Shown here one piece after another: positions 19,235-28,372 of a stretch of 64,000 nt of DNA (within the stretch, counting starts at the first letter, position 1; the number at the start of each line of letters is the position of its first letter). A model generated the notes under the pieces. It was not told the DNA's origin. It did no database searches and saw only the letters and a list, made by a program, of their open reading frames with translations. The translations under genes and the position numbers were made by a program. This DNA comes from Phycisphaerales bacterium (GTDB lineage: Bacteria; Planctomycetota; Phycisphaerae; UBA1845). The stretch is from the NCBI GenBank assembly GCA_020639095.1, contig JACKHH010000001.1:124001-188000 (forward strand), written 5' to 3'.

Positions 19235-20575
19235 CTATCCGGAAATGAAGATCTTCTTGAGTTTCGCGTCCGCGCCGCTGCGACCGATGACCAGCACGGT
19301 GTCACCGGCTTCGATGGTGTTGTCCGCCGCCGGCACCTGCACGTCCGCGCCGCGTTCAATCGCAGTCACCACCCAATCGGGCGCGATGCGAACGTCGCGC
19401 AGCGCTTTGCCGATCACCTTCGACTTGTCGCTGACGCGCACGCGGTAAACGTCGATGATTCCCTCTGCAAGCGACGCGATACGCTGCAAGGGGCCCTTCG
19501 CAAGAAACGCTTCGATCTCACGCACCGCGACGATCCGCGGGCTGAACGCGCGATCGATCCCCACGCCCGCGAGCAGGTGCAGGTAATCCGCACGCTGCAC
19601 CACCGCGATCGCCTGCTTCACGCCCATGCTCTTCGCCCAGGCGCACGCGAGAATATTGTGCTCATCATCATCGAGCAGCGCCACCAGCGAATCGGCTTGG
19701 TCGAGATGCTCCTCGTCGAACACGCTGCGATCTGCCGGGTCCGCCTGGATGATGGTGACCCAGTCGAGCTTCTCCGCAAGCTCTTCCGCACGCTCGCGGC
19801 GCAGCTCAAACAGCCGGATCGAGAATTCGCGGCGATGCAGCGCGCGGCACAACCACACGCCCATGGCTGGTCCGCCCATCACCACGATCCGCCGCTTGCC
19901 ACCGCGCTCCTTGGTGAAAAGTTTACGCGCCTGCTGAAACACGTCGGTGTTGCCCACCAGCACCACCTTGTCCCCGGGACGCACCACGCTTGCGCTCTCC
20001 GGAATGAACATGTCCGCGTCGCGCGTGATGGCCGCCAGCCGCGTTCCGCGCGGCAATCCCAGATCAGCGAGCGCGACGCCGATCGCGGCTGCCCCTTCAC
20101 TGACCAGCACTTCGTGCATCTCGATTTTACCGCGCGCGAAGTTCTCGATGGCCAGCGCCCCGGGATTGCGCAGCGTGCGTGCGATCGTTTGTGCCGTCGA
20201 ATATTCCGGGCAGATGAGCTTGTCGATGCCCAGATGTGCTTGATAGTCGAGCCCGCGCTGCGCGAAGTACGTACTGTGGTGCACGCGAACCACCGTGCTG
20301 CCCACGCCCACGCCCTTCGCGACGGCTGCCGTCAGCAGATTGATCTCGTCACTGCTGGTGGCTGCCACGAGCAGGTCCGCGCGCTCGCAGCCCGCTTCGC
20401 GCAGCACCTCCGCCGATGCACAATTCCCCCGCAGCGTGCGCACGTCGAGCGTGTCCGCCACGCTGCGAATGCGCGACGGCGACTTGTCGATGACCGTGAT
20501 GTTGTGGCCAGCCGGCGCGAGCACCTCGGCGGCATGACTGCCCACCTGCCCAGCGCCGCAAATGACAATGTTCAT
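19235..20575 (-). CDS. trkA: Trk system potassium uptake regulatory protein TrkA
   Basis: 446 residues, the full two-unit form of the family. It has two Rossmann NAD-binding repeats, the first with GAGQVGSHAAEVL and the second with RIVVMGGPAMGVWL, each followed by a C-terminal RCK_C half (DLGLPRGTRLAAITRD and VIGKALRDVRIAPDWVV). It gates TrkH in response to nucleotide binding on the cytoplasmic face. It is first in the trkA-trkH pair. Confidence 0.95.
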   Translation of the reverse strand: MNIVICGAGQVGSHAAEVLAPAGHNITVIDKSPSRIRSVADTLDVRTLRGNCASAEVLREAGCERADLLVAATSSDEINLLTAAVAKGVGVGSTVVRVHHSTYFAQRGLDYQAHLGIDKLICPEYSTAQTIARTLRNPGALAIENFARGKIEMHEVLVSEGAAAIGVALADLGLPRGTRLAAITRDADMFIPESASVVRPGDKVVLVGNTDVFQQARKLFTKERGGKRRIVVMGGPAMGVWLCRALHRREFSIRLFELRRERAEELAEKLDWVTIIQADPADRSVFDEEHLDQADSLVALLDDDEHNILACAWAKSMGVKQAIAVVQRADYLHLLAGVGIDRAFSPRIVAVREIEAFLAKGPLQRIASLAEGIIDVYRVRVSDKSKVIGKALRDVRIAPDWVVTAIERGADVQVPAADNTIEAGDTVLVIGRSGADAKLKKIFISG

Positions 20576-20696
20576 ACACGCTTCCGCTGCGAATCACGAT
20601 GCAAGGTCCACCCGCGCCGCATGCCATCATACGCAGGCCGCACAGCGGAGCAATCGAAACTTCGCGACCGGCAAACAGGCAAGTTCGGAAACGGTA

Positions 20697-20733
20697 GAAA
20701 CAAAAACGCCCCGGGCGAAAAGGCCCCGGGGCG
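20697..20733 (-). terminator. Rho-independent terminator after the DUF4097-type gene
   Basis: On the minus strand a GC-rich stem (CGCCCCGGGG with its partner CCCGGGGCG around CCTTTTCG) is followed by TTTTTG. It lies 23 bases past the stop of the adhesin-like lipoprotein gene and upstream of trkA. Confidence 0.85.
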
Positions 20734-20755
20734 CTGCTGATCCACGCAATTCGGC

Positions 20756-21583
20756 TCACTCAATGTTGATACCGCCGTTGTACGTGCGGGCTTCGAGCTT
20801 GGGGCCGCCTTCACCCAAACGACCAGACAATGCCGACCGCGAAGCCGACACATTCGCAAGCTCAGCGGCACAACGGACCGATCCATTCTGCGTCTGCGCG
20901 ACAATATCCGCGGACGTGGCGTCACCCACCTTGAGTTTTACCCCACCGTTGTGCGTGAGCAAGGTTCCGCCGAGCGATTCGCACTCGCGCGCATCAACAC
21001 TGATCGCGCCGTTATGCGTCTCCAGGTTCACAGTGCTACCGGCTACCCGCGCGTTGATCCCGCCGTTGTGCGTCACCGCGACCAAGTCCCCACCAATCCC
21101 CTCAGCCGATACCTTTCCATTGTGCGTTTCCAACTTGCAGGGACCCGCCAAATGGGCAACAGTCACCGCGCCGTTGTGCGTCTGCACGTCGCAGGCAACC
21201 AGCTCGGGCGACGCGATCTTGAACGACACCTGCGCCTCCCAATCCGAGTGGCGCGTCTCCGTCCAACGCCAATCAAGTTTGTGCATCCCATCGTTCTGCG
21301 CTTCCGATACCACCTCGATCGCGGCAAGGCTTTCCGTCGCCGAATCGTGTGACTTGCCGCCGCCGCGAACACGAACGGTCACCGCGACGTCGCTGCGCTG
21401 CACATCGCCGGTGATCGACACGGCACCGTTGTGCGTGCGCACGTACAGGTTGTTCGTCGTCGCCGGCAGATCAAAAGTCTCCGTGCGTTCGACCCATACC
21501 TTGGTCCGCGAACACCCCAGCCCCGCCAGCATGACGAAACCAAGCGCCGCAAACCACCGCCGGTAAGTTCTCACAGTCTGCAT
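20756..21583 (-). CDS. DUF4097-type lipoprotein
   Basis: 275 residues from the ATG at 21583 (GGAGG ten bases upstream; a GTG at 21589 is also possible). The N-terminus is a lipoprotein signal ending MLAGLGC. The rest is a series of repeated strands marked THNG (VRTHNGAVSI, VQTHNGAVTV, LETHNGKVSA, AVTHNGGINA, LLTHNGGV, AQTQNGSV), the short-period beta-solenoid pattern of DUF4097/GIN-like putative adhesins. Function is unknown; such proteins sit on the envelope. It has its own terminator. Confidence 0.85.
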   Translation of the reverse strand: MQTVRTYRRWFAALGFVMLAGLGCSRTKVWVERTETFDLPATTNNLYVRTHNGAVSITGDVQRSDVAVTVRVRGGGKSHDSATESLAAIEVVSEAQNDGMHKLDWRWTETRHSDWEAQVSFKIASPELVACDVQTHNGAVTVAHLAGPCKLETHNGKVSAEGIGGDLVAVTHNGGINARVAGSTVNLETHNGAISVDARECESLGGTLLTHNGGVKLKVGDATSADIVAQTQNGSVRCAAELANVSASRSALSGRLGEGGPKLEARTYNGGINIE

Positions 21584-21636
21584 AGTCACATGTCCTCCAA
21601 AGATCGTGTCTGAAGTGTCCCGAAAGCCCGCCCCAA

Positions 21637-21703
21637 TCCGACCCGCGACGGCAAAGGAGTGGAGTTACCGCTCCGATCCGAGCCGCGACTGTAAGGGAGC
21701 GGA
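21637..21703 (+). repeat. Dispersed 27-bp repeat, copies 7 (degenerate) and 8
   Basis: Units at 21637-21663 (several substitutions) and 21677-21703 (matches the consensus) in the divergent intergenic region between the lipoprotein gene and the CoA-transferase genes. This 385-bp region also holds the hairpin at 21768-21788; I see no other feature in it. Confidence 0.8.
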
Positions 21704-21767
21704 GATACAGAATTGCCCCCATCAACAGCAAACCGGCTGGATAGAATGCCGCGTCGTCACAACCACC

Positions 21768-21788
21768 GTGCAGGCAGGATGCCCGCAC
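21768..21788. repeat. Short imperfect palindrome
   Basis: GTGCAGGCA and TGCCCGCAC form a near-perfect stem around a short loop. Related to the element at 816-834. Confidence 0.55.
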
Positions 21789-21968
21789 CACAATACCACC
21801 ACACACCGGCAGACACACGGCAACCCGAAAGGATAGCCGCCAGTTTGACGGGTATTCGCGCCGCGGACACAATATATTCGCACGATCCCGTCGAGCGCGA
21901 TTCCCACCACCTCTTGCGCTGGCCACGTCGGGAACCGAATCGAACACGGGCAACAGGGAGCTTTGCGG

Positions 21969-22673
21969 ATGAACAAAGTCGTCAAAGACGCAGCCGAGGC
22001 GATCGCGAAGGCCGGAATCGGCGATGGCGCGGTGATCATGGCCGGTGGGTTCGGCCTGTGCGGAATTCCCGAACATTGCATCGCCGCCCTCCGCGACACC
22101 GGCGCCAAAGACCTCACCATCATCAGCAACAACTGCGGGGTGGATGACTTCGGGCTGGGCCTGCTGCTGCAAACGCGGCAGATCAGGAAGATGATCTCCA
22201 GCTACGTCGGGGAAAACGCGGAATTTGAACGGCAGTTCCTCGCGGGCGAGTTGGAGGTCGATCTCGTGCCCCAGGGCACGCTCGCGGAACGCATCCGGGC
22301 TGCGGGGGCCGGCATACCCGCGTTCTACACGCCGACCGCGGTGGGCACGAAAATGGGCGAGGACAAGGAGACGCGCGACTTCAACGGCAGAACGTACCTC
22401 ATGGAACACGCCTTGCACGCCGAGTTCGCGATCGTCAAAGCCCACATCGGCGACGAATCCGGCAACCTCGTCTACCGCAAGACAGCCAGAAACTTCAACC
22501 CGATGATGGCCCAAGCCGGGAAAATCACCATCGCCGAAGTCGAAGAACTCGTCCCAGCAGGCAAGATCGACCCCGACCACGTGCACACGGTAGGCGTGTA
22601 CGTGGATTACATCTTCGAAGGCAAGAACTACGAGAAGCGGATTGAGCAGCGAACGACACAGCCAAGGCCGTGA
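21969..22673 (+). CDS. 3-oxoacid (succinyl-/aceto)acetyl-CoA transferase subunit A
   Basis: 234 residues from the ATG at 21969 with AGGGAG upstream; an in-frame TTG lies two codons earlier. It matches subunit A of family I CoA-transferases (SCOT/ScoA/AtoD): GAVIMAGGFGLCGIPEHCI, ISNNCGVDDFGLGLLL, FYTPTAVGT, EHALHAEFAIVKAH. With subunit B it moves CoA between an acid such as succinate and a 3-oxoacid such as acetoacetate. The acid partner cannot be fixed from the sequence. Unusually, 123 bases containing a short tandem repeat separate it from subunit B. Confidence 0.93.
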   Translation: MNKVVKDAAEAIAKAGIGDGAVIMAGGFGLCGIPEHCIAALRDTGAKDLTIISNNCGVDDFGLGLLLQTRQIRKMISSYVGENAEFERQFLAGELEVDLVPQGTLAERIRAAGAGIPAFYTPTAVGTKMGEDKETRDFNGRTYLMEHALHAEFAIVKAHIGDESGNLVYRKTARNFNPMMAQAGKITIAEVEELVPAGKIDPDHVHTVGVYVDYIFEGKNYEKRIEQRTTQPRP

Positions 22674-22693
22674 ATGCAGAGTGACGAGTGACG

Positions 22694-22731
<38 letters not shown>

Positions 22732-22796
22732 TGTATTCGGCAGCGTCAATATCCAATTCGTAATTGGTAATTCGTAGTTACCCGAAGGGACCCCCA

Positions 22797-23459
22797 ATGC
22801 CTGAACTTTCCGCCCGCGACCGAATCGTGCTTCGTGCTGCCCGTGAACTGCGCGACGGCATGTACGTGAACCTTGGCATCGGCATGCCCACGCTCGTGGC
22901 CAACCACCTGCCGCCGGGCGTGAACATCGTGCTCGAGAGCGAGAACGGCCTGCTGGGTATCGGGCCGTTTCCGTACGAGGGCGACGAGGACGCGGACCTG
23001 ATCAATGCCGGCAAGCAGACGATCACCGAACTGCCCGGCAGCGCGTACTTCTCGAGTTCGGAGAGCTTCGAGATGATCCGCGGCGGACACATCGACCTGA
23101 CTATCATGGGCGGGATGGAGGTGTCCGAGCGTGGGGATTTGGCCAATTGGATGATCCCCGGCAAAATGGTCAAAGGGCCGGGCGGCGGCATGGACCTCGT
23201 CGCCAGCGCCAAACGCGTGGTCATCATCATGAGCCACTGCAACAAACACGGCGAACCGAAAATCCTGAAAGACTGCGCCCTACCGCTGACCGGCGTCCAA
23301 TGCGTAAGCCGCCTGATCACCGAACACGCCGTCTTCGACTTCGAAAACGGCAAAATGATCCTAAGAGAAATCGCTGAAGGCACAACGGTGGACCAGCTCC
23401 GCAAAATGACCGGTGGGGAATTCCAAACGACAGGCGAAGTAGCCAAGATGCAATCGTAG
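22797..23459 (+). CDS. 3-oxoacid CoA-transferase subunit B
   Basis: 220 residues from the ATG at 22797 (GAAGGGAC upstream; in-frame starts before that lie in repeat DNA). Subunit B of the SCOT/ScoB/AtoA family: [15 protein letters not shown], the catalytic Glu in [51 protein letters not shown]. Partner of the gene before it. Its TAG stop lies inside the first bases of the 111-bp REPIN-like element that follows. Confidence 0.94.
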   Translation: MPELSARDRIVLRAARELRDGMYVNLGIGMPTLVANHLPPGVNIVLESENGLLGIGPFPYEGDEDADLINAGKQTITELPGSAYFSSSESFEMIRGGHIDLTIMGGMEVSERGDLANWMIPGKMVKGPGGGMDLVASAKRVVIIMSHCNKHGEPKILKDCALPLTGVQCVSRLITEHAVFDFENGKMILREIAEGTTVDQLRKMTGGEFQTTGEVAKMQS

Positions 23460-23566
23460 GGTGGGCACCGCCCACCACCGACAATGAAAACGCAAATTAA
23501 AGCGTTGAGCGCCACCCAGTAGCGAACGTCATTACCAGCCGCCTTGGTGGGCAATGCCCACCCTAC
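23456..23566. repeat. 111-bp REPIN-like element, copy 1
   Basis: Outer ends GTAGGGTGGGCACCGCCCAC and, inverted, GGTGGGCAATGCCCACC + CTAC; each end is itself a hairpin. The middle is loosely conserved with copy 2 (CGACAATGAAAACGC near the left end). The outer GTAG supplies the stop codon of subunit B on one strand and of the transposase on the other. Confidence 0.85.
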
Positions 23567-24138
23567 TCGCCGGTGCTTTCCTCAAGGTCTTCGAAATCCG
23601 GTTGCTCGAAGGCTCGATTGCCGCAAGCACAGCACCAATCAATCGTGTAGAGTCGACGTCGCACACAAGCGCGGAAACTCGAATACAACCAGGCATGCGC
23701 ACATTTGGCCAACCCATGTTTGATCGGGTTGAAGTGAATGTAGTCCATGTGCCTTTGAAAGTCGGTCTCATCCCGAATCGTATGTTCCCAGAACCGCCGT
23801 TGCCATATGCCGCTTTCACGATGACTGGCCTTCGAATCCTCGTTTTGGGGAAGCCGACTGCCATTCGGCAAAAATGACTTTGTGAAATTGACTTTGATCA
23901 TGCCCACGCGTTTGGAATAATCGACATCTCCGCGGGGCAGTTCCCAGATGAAATGCGCGTGATCCGGAAGTATCACAGCGCCATGAATGCGGAAAGGCAT
24001 CTCGCGTTTCACCCAAGTTACTGCTTTTCGCAAACATGCGATGGCGACCGCATCGCCCAACAATGGTCGCCGGCCTGCCGTGACAATTGTCAGAAAGTAC
24101 ATACCGCCCGGTTGGCGAATTCGTCGGTACTCAGGCAT
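23563..24138 (-). CDS. REP-associated tyrosine transposase (RAYT, IS200/Y1 type)
   Basis: 191 residues from the ATG at 24138 (MPEYRRIRQPGG). It has the HUH pair in LPDHAHFIW, the conserved WQRRFWEHTIRDE block, and the Tyr-bearing YIHFNPIKHGL helix characteristic of the RAYT branch of Y1 transposases. RAYTs are single-copy and are thought to spread REP hairpins by nicking at their bases. This fits here, since two 111-bp elements with REP-like inverted ends flank it. All signature residues are present, so it may be active. Confidence 0.92.
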   Translation of the reverse strand: MPEYRRIRQPGGMYFLTIVTAGRRPLLGDAVAIACLRKAVTWVKREMPFRIHGAVILPDHAHFIWELPRGDVDYSKRVGMIKVNFTKSFLPNGSRLPQNEDSKASHRESGIWQRRFWEHTIRDETDFQRHMDYIHFNPIKHGLAKCAHAWLYSSFRACVRRRLYTIDWCCACGNRAFEQPDFEDLEESTGE

Positions 24139-24163
24139 AATCTCATGATAACGAATCGACGTT

Positions 24164-24274
24164 GTAGGGTGAGCACCGCCCACCAGCGATAATCAAAAAC
24201 GCGGATCGAAGGCCACAGCATCGCCAACAACGAACACGATTCGCATCCGGAGTGGTGGGCAGTGCCCACCCTAC
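24164..24274. repeat. 111-bp REPIN-like element, copy 2
   Basis: Same length and end structure as 23456-23566: GTAGGGTGAGCACCGCCCAC at one end and GGTGGGCAGTGCCCACC + CTAC at the other, with CGATAATCAAAAACGC near the left end. The centre differs from copy 1. Confidence 0.85.
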
Positions 24275-24284
24275 TCACTTGCTC

Positions 24285-24854
24285 ATGCCCGAATCGGAAA
24301 CCATGAAATCTGATGCGTGGAAATCTTGTCTGGAACTTGCCTGGGACGCTTGGCGTGCGCGCGACGGCGCGGAGTTCGACCGGCTCATCCGCGCGGCGCT
24401 CAAGGTACGCGACCGTTGCGGTGATCCGTATGAGCGGTCAGCCGTCGCGGCGTGGCCGCTTCGCGCCATGATCGAACGCGATCGCACGGACGGACTTGGC
24501 CGGCTGATGAATAACGCCGTTGAAACGATTGACGCGATCGAACCCCCCATAAGCCGGGCCGACGCGCTGTTCCTCATTTGGCAGGCAATCCATCCGATCA
24601 AGAAATATCGCGAACAACTGCTGCCCATGCAGGTGGCTGCGTGCCACGCGGCAAAGAGTTGGAAGGGCTACTACATACTGAGCGAGGTCATCCTGATCGT
24701 CGCAGCCGATGACCCCGACGCCGCCCGAGCATTGGCAGCGAAGATGGCCGACGGCAAGGAGAAACGCGCAACCCTCCGCAAGCTCGACGACGGCACAACT
24801 CTGTCGCCCAGGCCATTCTTCTGGCACCGCCAAGCGAGCCAGCGGAATTCATGA
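24285..24854 (+). CDS. Hypothetical alpha-helical protein
   Basis: 189 residues from the ATG at 24285, which abuts the end of the REPIN-like element; a second ATG at 24303 (MKSDAW) is possible. It appears all-helical, with no signal peptide or membrane segment, and has repeated Ala/Asp-rich helices (RDGAEFDRLIRAALKVRDR, DDPDAARALAAKMADG). I recognise no family. Codon use resembles its neighbours and there is no obvious operon partner, so it is probably a real, solitary cytoplasmic protein. Confidence 0.65.
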   Translation: MPESETMKSDAWKSCLELAWDAWRARDGAEFDRLIRAALKVRDRCGDPYERSAVAAWPLRAMIERDRTDGLGRLMNNAVETIDAIEPPISRADALFLIWQAIHPIKKYREQLLPMQVAACHAAKSWKGYYILSEVILIVAADDPDAARALAAKMADGKEKRATLRKLDDGTTLSPRPFFWHRQASQRNS

Positions 24855-24926
24855 ACCGCGAGTTCCCGCGCCCAGTTTCGGCAACAATCCGTCCGCACGG
24901 CTGATGGAAACCCTAACCGAGCCTCC

Positions 24927-26300
24927 TTACGGGAGTTGGCTCAGCACGTCGTCGAGGCAGTCCGCCAGGAAGTCGGCGTCGTCCTTGGTCAGGCACATCG
25001 GCGGTTTGATACGCAGGACGTTGCCATACAAGCCGCCCTTGCCGATGAGCAGGCCGCGGTGTTTGCACATCTCGAGAATGTCCGCGGTCTCCGTGTTCGC
25101 GGGCTCCTTGGAATCGCGATCGCGGACCAGTTCAACACCGAGCATCAAACCCATCCCGCGCACTTCGCCGATCAGCGCGTGACGCTGCTGCAACTCAAGC
25201 AAACGATCCTTCAGATGCCCACCAACCTTGAGCGCATTGCCCTGAATATCCTCCGCGTCGATGACCTCGAGCGTCGCGAGCCCCTGCGTCATCGATATGG
25301 GATTCCCGCCATAGGTGTTGAAGTGGATGCGGTTCTTCATCGTCGTGGCGATCTCCTGCCGCGTGATGCAGTTCCCCAGCGGGATGCCGTTACCGATGCC
25401 CTTGGCCATCGTGACGATGTCGGGCGTGACGCCCCAATTCTCAAAGCCCCAGAACTTCGTGCCCGTGCGGCCAAACCCGGTCTGCACCTCGTCAGCGATG
25501 CACAGCCCGCCGTACTTGCGCACGATGTCGTAGACGATCTGGAAATACTCCGGCGGAGGCGTCACGGCGCCACCCACGCCTTGAATCGGCTCGCCGATGA
25601 AGCATGCGACCTCGCCGCTCGTCTCGTAGCGAATGAGTTGCTCCACGTCGCGGGCGCACTTCACGTCGCAACTGGGATACTCCAAACCATACGGGCAGCG
25701 ATAGCAGTAGCCGGGCGTCGCGTTCTTCACACCGACGGCGGGCGACGTCTTGAACTTCCACGTGCCGTGGGCGGTCAGCGCCATCGCCGCCTGGGTACCG
25801 CCATGATAGCCATTGCGCAGGCTGACCACGTCCGCGTTGCCGGTGTACTCGCGACTCATGAGGATCGCGATCTCATTGGCTTCGCTGCCGGAGTTCGTGA
25901 AGTAGTTGCTGGTGAGCTGGCTGCCCGCGGGCATGTGCTCCGCCATCTTCTTGCCGTACAACCCGATCGTCGGGTGCAGGTAGATCGTGGTCGTGTGTTG
26001 AAGTTTCCCAAGCTGCGCGGTGACCTTCTTGACCACCTCGGGATGGCAATGCCCAACGCTGACGGTCACGATCCCGGCGAACGCGTCAAGATACTGCTTG
26101 CCGGTCTCATCCCACAGGTACTGCATGTGCCCCTCGGCGATGAGCAGCGGTTCTTTGTAAAACGTCAGCAAACCGGGCGTGAGATACGCCTGCCGCAGCG
26201 CGAGCACCTCGGCACGCGACGGGCCGGTGTAAGGCGCGGGCTTGTGCGATGAAACGGGGAGCGAAAGATTGATGCCAGTGCCAGCCGATTGCGGTGTCAT
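24927..26300 (-). CDS. Class III omega-aminotransferase (AGXT2-like, beta-alanine/3-aminoisobutyrate type)
   Basis: 457 residues. PLP Lys300 lies in TMAKGIGNGIP and Asp270 in CIADEVQTGFG; NSGSEANE binds the phosphate. Overall it looks closest to alanine-glyoxylate aminotransferase 2 and related omega-aminotransferases, with RNGYHGGTQAAM and GYCYRCPYGLEYPSC (a Cys-rich insertion typical of that group). It would deaminate beta-alanine or 3-aminoisobutyrate to the semialdehyde. That agrees with the NCS1 permease just upstream on the same strand and with the ureidopropionase and semialdehyde dehydrogenase 10-15 kb away. Substrate is inference. AAAGGGA precedes the ATG by nine bases. Confidence 0.88.
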   Translation of the reverse strand: MTPQSAGTGINLSLPVSSHKPAPYTGPSRAEVLALRQAYLTPGLLTFYKEPLLIAEGHMQYLWDETGKQYLDAFAGIVTVSVGHCHPEVVKKVTAQLGKLQHTTTIYLHPTIGLYGKKMAEHMPAGSQLTSNYFTNSGSEANEIAILMSREYTGNADVVSLRNGYHGGTQAAMALTAHGTWKFKTSPAVGVKNATPGYCYRCPYGLEYPSCDVKCARDVEQLIRYETSGEVACFIGEPIQGVGGAVTPPPEYFQIVYDIVRKYGGLCIADEVQTGFGRTGTKFWGFENWGVTPDIVTMAKGIGNGIPLGNCITRQEIATTMKNRIHFNTYGGNPISMTQGLATLEVIDAEDIQGNALKVGGHLKDRLLELQQRHALIGEVRGMGLMLGVELVRDRDSKEPANTETADILEMCKHRGLLIGKGGLYGNVLRIKPPMCLTKDDADFLADCLDDVLSQLP

Positions 26301-26398
26301 ACATGTGTCCCTTTTGAATGCGTTCTATTGTGTACGCATTATACCAGAGGCCGCCCCATCTTGGCGAGTATTCGCATGTCGGACGATTTTCGCGTGGT

Positions 26399-26614
26399 TC
26401 TGAACCGCCAAGGCTCCAAGACGCCAAGAACGGCAATGACGAGACCACGGATTACGAATTGCTAGCCCCAAATGTTCATCGTTCAGCATTCCGCGTTCAT
26501 CGTTTTCATGTTCTGCCTTCTGCATTCTGCATTCTGCATTCTGACTTCTGCCCTTCCCCAAACCCAGCACTCAATCTGTCAATCTTGGAGCCTTGGCGTC
26601 TTGGCGGTTCAAAA
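26399..26614. repeat. Mosaic repeat bounded by permuted inverted arms
   Basis: The left arm (about 26401-26429) reads GAACCGCCAAGGCTCCAAG then ACGCCAAG. The right arm (about 26584-26612), inverted, has the same modules in swapped order. Between them is a T-rich tract with a TTCTGCA unit repeated (about 26514-26550). It fills the 322-bp gap between the aminotransferase and the permease. No coding signal. Confidence 0.75.
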
Positions 26615-26622
26615 CAAACGCA

Positions 26623-28125
26623 TCACGCCGGCTGCGGGTGGCGGAGGTCACGCGGCGGAGACAGCTTTGTCAGGATCACGTGAACGCCTCCGGCGATGAG
26701 CAGACTCACGAACCAGGCGTACGTGTAGAGCATCTGCCAGAACTCGCCGACCACGATTTTGCCGTTCGTGGCTTGGGCGAGGAAACCGGGGACGTTTGGC
26801 AGGATACCGATGACCATGGCGGTCAGTGCCCGCCAATTGAACCCGCTGCCGCCGAACGCATACCGCCCCTTCGTTCGATAGAGGTCGTCGACGTCGAGAC
26901 GCGTGCGGCGAATGAGGTAGTAGTCCGCCAGCATGACGCCGGCGATCGACCCCAGCAGCGCGCTGTACCCGATCAGCCAGGTGAAGATGTACTGGCTCAA
27001 GTCGCTGTACAATCGCCAGGGCAGAATCAACACGCCGACAATGGCGGTGATCACACCGCCCATCTTGAAGCTGATGCGCCGCGGGCAAAGGTTGGCGAAA
27101 TCGTTCGCGGGTGAGACGACGTTGGCTGCGATATTGGTGGTCAACGTCGCGACGGTCAGCGCGAACAAGGCGAATCCGACAAACAATGGATTCCCGAAAC
27201 GCCCCAACAGTTCAACGGGATCCCACACCGCCTCTCCGAAGATGACGACCGTGGCGCAGGTCACCGCGATGCCGATGAACGAGTACAGCGTCATCGACGT
27301 GGGCAGCCCGAGGAATTGCCCGATGATCTGTTGACGCTGCGTGCGGGCGTACCGGCTGAAGTCTGGAATGTTGAGTGAAAGCGTCGCCCAGTAACCGACC
27401 ATCGCGGTAAGGTTGGGCCAGAAAGCGCGCCAGAAGTTGAACTCCGTCGCACGCTCCCCGCGTACGCGGGCGACCGTTTCCTCGCTGAGCACCTTCGCAA
27501 ACCCGCCGCCCTTGGAAACGCCCCACCAGAGCAGCAGCAACCCAACGGCGATCAGAAACGGAGCAGCCCAATCTTCAAGCCACTTGATCGACTTGATGCC
27601 GAAGCAGATGATCGCGACGTTCGCTGCCCAGAAGAGCATGAAACACGCGAACTGGCCTGGCGAAATCCCCAAGACCGGAATCATGTCCTGCGGGCCCGCG
27701 GCATCGAATTTGAAGATGATGCGGTGCAGCGTGTAGATCGCGGACCCGCCGATCCACGTCTGAATACCAAACCAGCCGCACGCGACCAGCGCCCGCATGA
27801 TGGCCGCCACATTCGCCCCCAGCGTGCCGAAGCTTGAACGGATGAGCACGGGAAACGGGATGCCGTACTTCGTGCCCGCGTGCGCGTTGAGCACCATGGG
27901 GATAACCACAATGACATTGCCCAGCGCGATGGTGAAGAGCGCCTGCCGCCAACTCATCCCCTGGCTGATCATGCCCGCCGCCAGCGTGTACGTGGTGATG
28001 CACACCGACATGCCCACCCACAGCGCGGCAATCGTCCAGACGCCCCACGTGCGTTCCTCCATGGGCACGGGCGCAATATCCTTGTTGTAAAGACTGGACG
28101 AAGTGATATCGCCGGGCTGTTCCAT
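26623..28125 (-). CDS. NCS1-family nucleobase/hydantoin/allantoin permease
   Basis: 500 residues from the ATG at 28125 (MEQPGDITSSS; GGAAAGG upstream), with an in-frame ATG six codons earlier. About twelve membrane segments. It carries the NCS1 hallmarks: NKDIAPVPMEERTWGVWT at the N-terminus, GIPFPVLIRSSFG, WFGIQTWIGG, NIPDFSRYAR, and PANDFANLCPRRI. Family members take up uracil, cytosine, allantoin or hydantoins with Na+ or H+. Together with the aminotransferase behind it and the ureidopropionase at 36 kb, uptake of a pyrimidine or dihydropyrimidine is the simplest reading. Confidence 0.92.
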   Translation of the reverse strand: MEQPGDITSSSLYNKDIAPVPMEERTWGVWTIAALWVGMSVCITTYTLAAGMISQGMSWRQALFTIALGNVIVVIPMVLNAHAGTKYGIPFPVLIRSSFGTLGANVAAIMRALVACGWFGIQTWIGGSAIYTLHRIIFKFDAAGPQDMIPVLGISPGQFACFMLFWAANVAIICFGIKSIKWLEDWAAPFLIAVGLLLLWWGVSKGGGFAKVLSEETVARVRGERATEFNFWRAFWPNLTAMVGYWATLSLNIPDFSRYARTQRQQIIGQFLGLPTSMTLYSFIGIAVTCATVVIFGEAVWDPVELLGRFGNPLFVGFALFALTVATLTTNIAANVVSPANDFANLCPRRISFKMGGVITAIVGVLILPWRLYSDLSQYIFTWLIGYSALLGSIAGVMLADYYLIRRTRLDVDDLYRTKGRYAFGGSGFNWRALTAMVIGILPNVPGFLAQATNGKIVVGEFWQMLYTYAWFVSLLIAGGVHVILTKLSPPRDLRHPQPA

Positions 28126-28372
28126 TCCCGCGCCTTTCCGCATTGCAGCAAACTGTCAGGCTAGAACTCCACCGCCCAGACTCGCGAGCCCACTGGCGTG
28201 TCGATCGCTCTCTGATCCAAGACCCGTCACCAGATTAGCCCTCTGGGCAACGGCATACAACAAATATGTTTCGCGAGCGCGCGAAGATCGCACCGGCAGT
28301 GACGGATGGCGTCAGCAGCGCAGGTCGTGATTGGTGCTTGCAAAGGCTAGAATGCTGCGATCGCCAACACGC

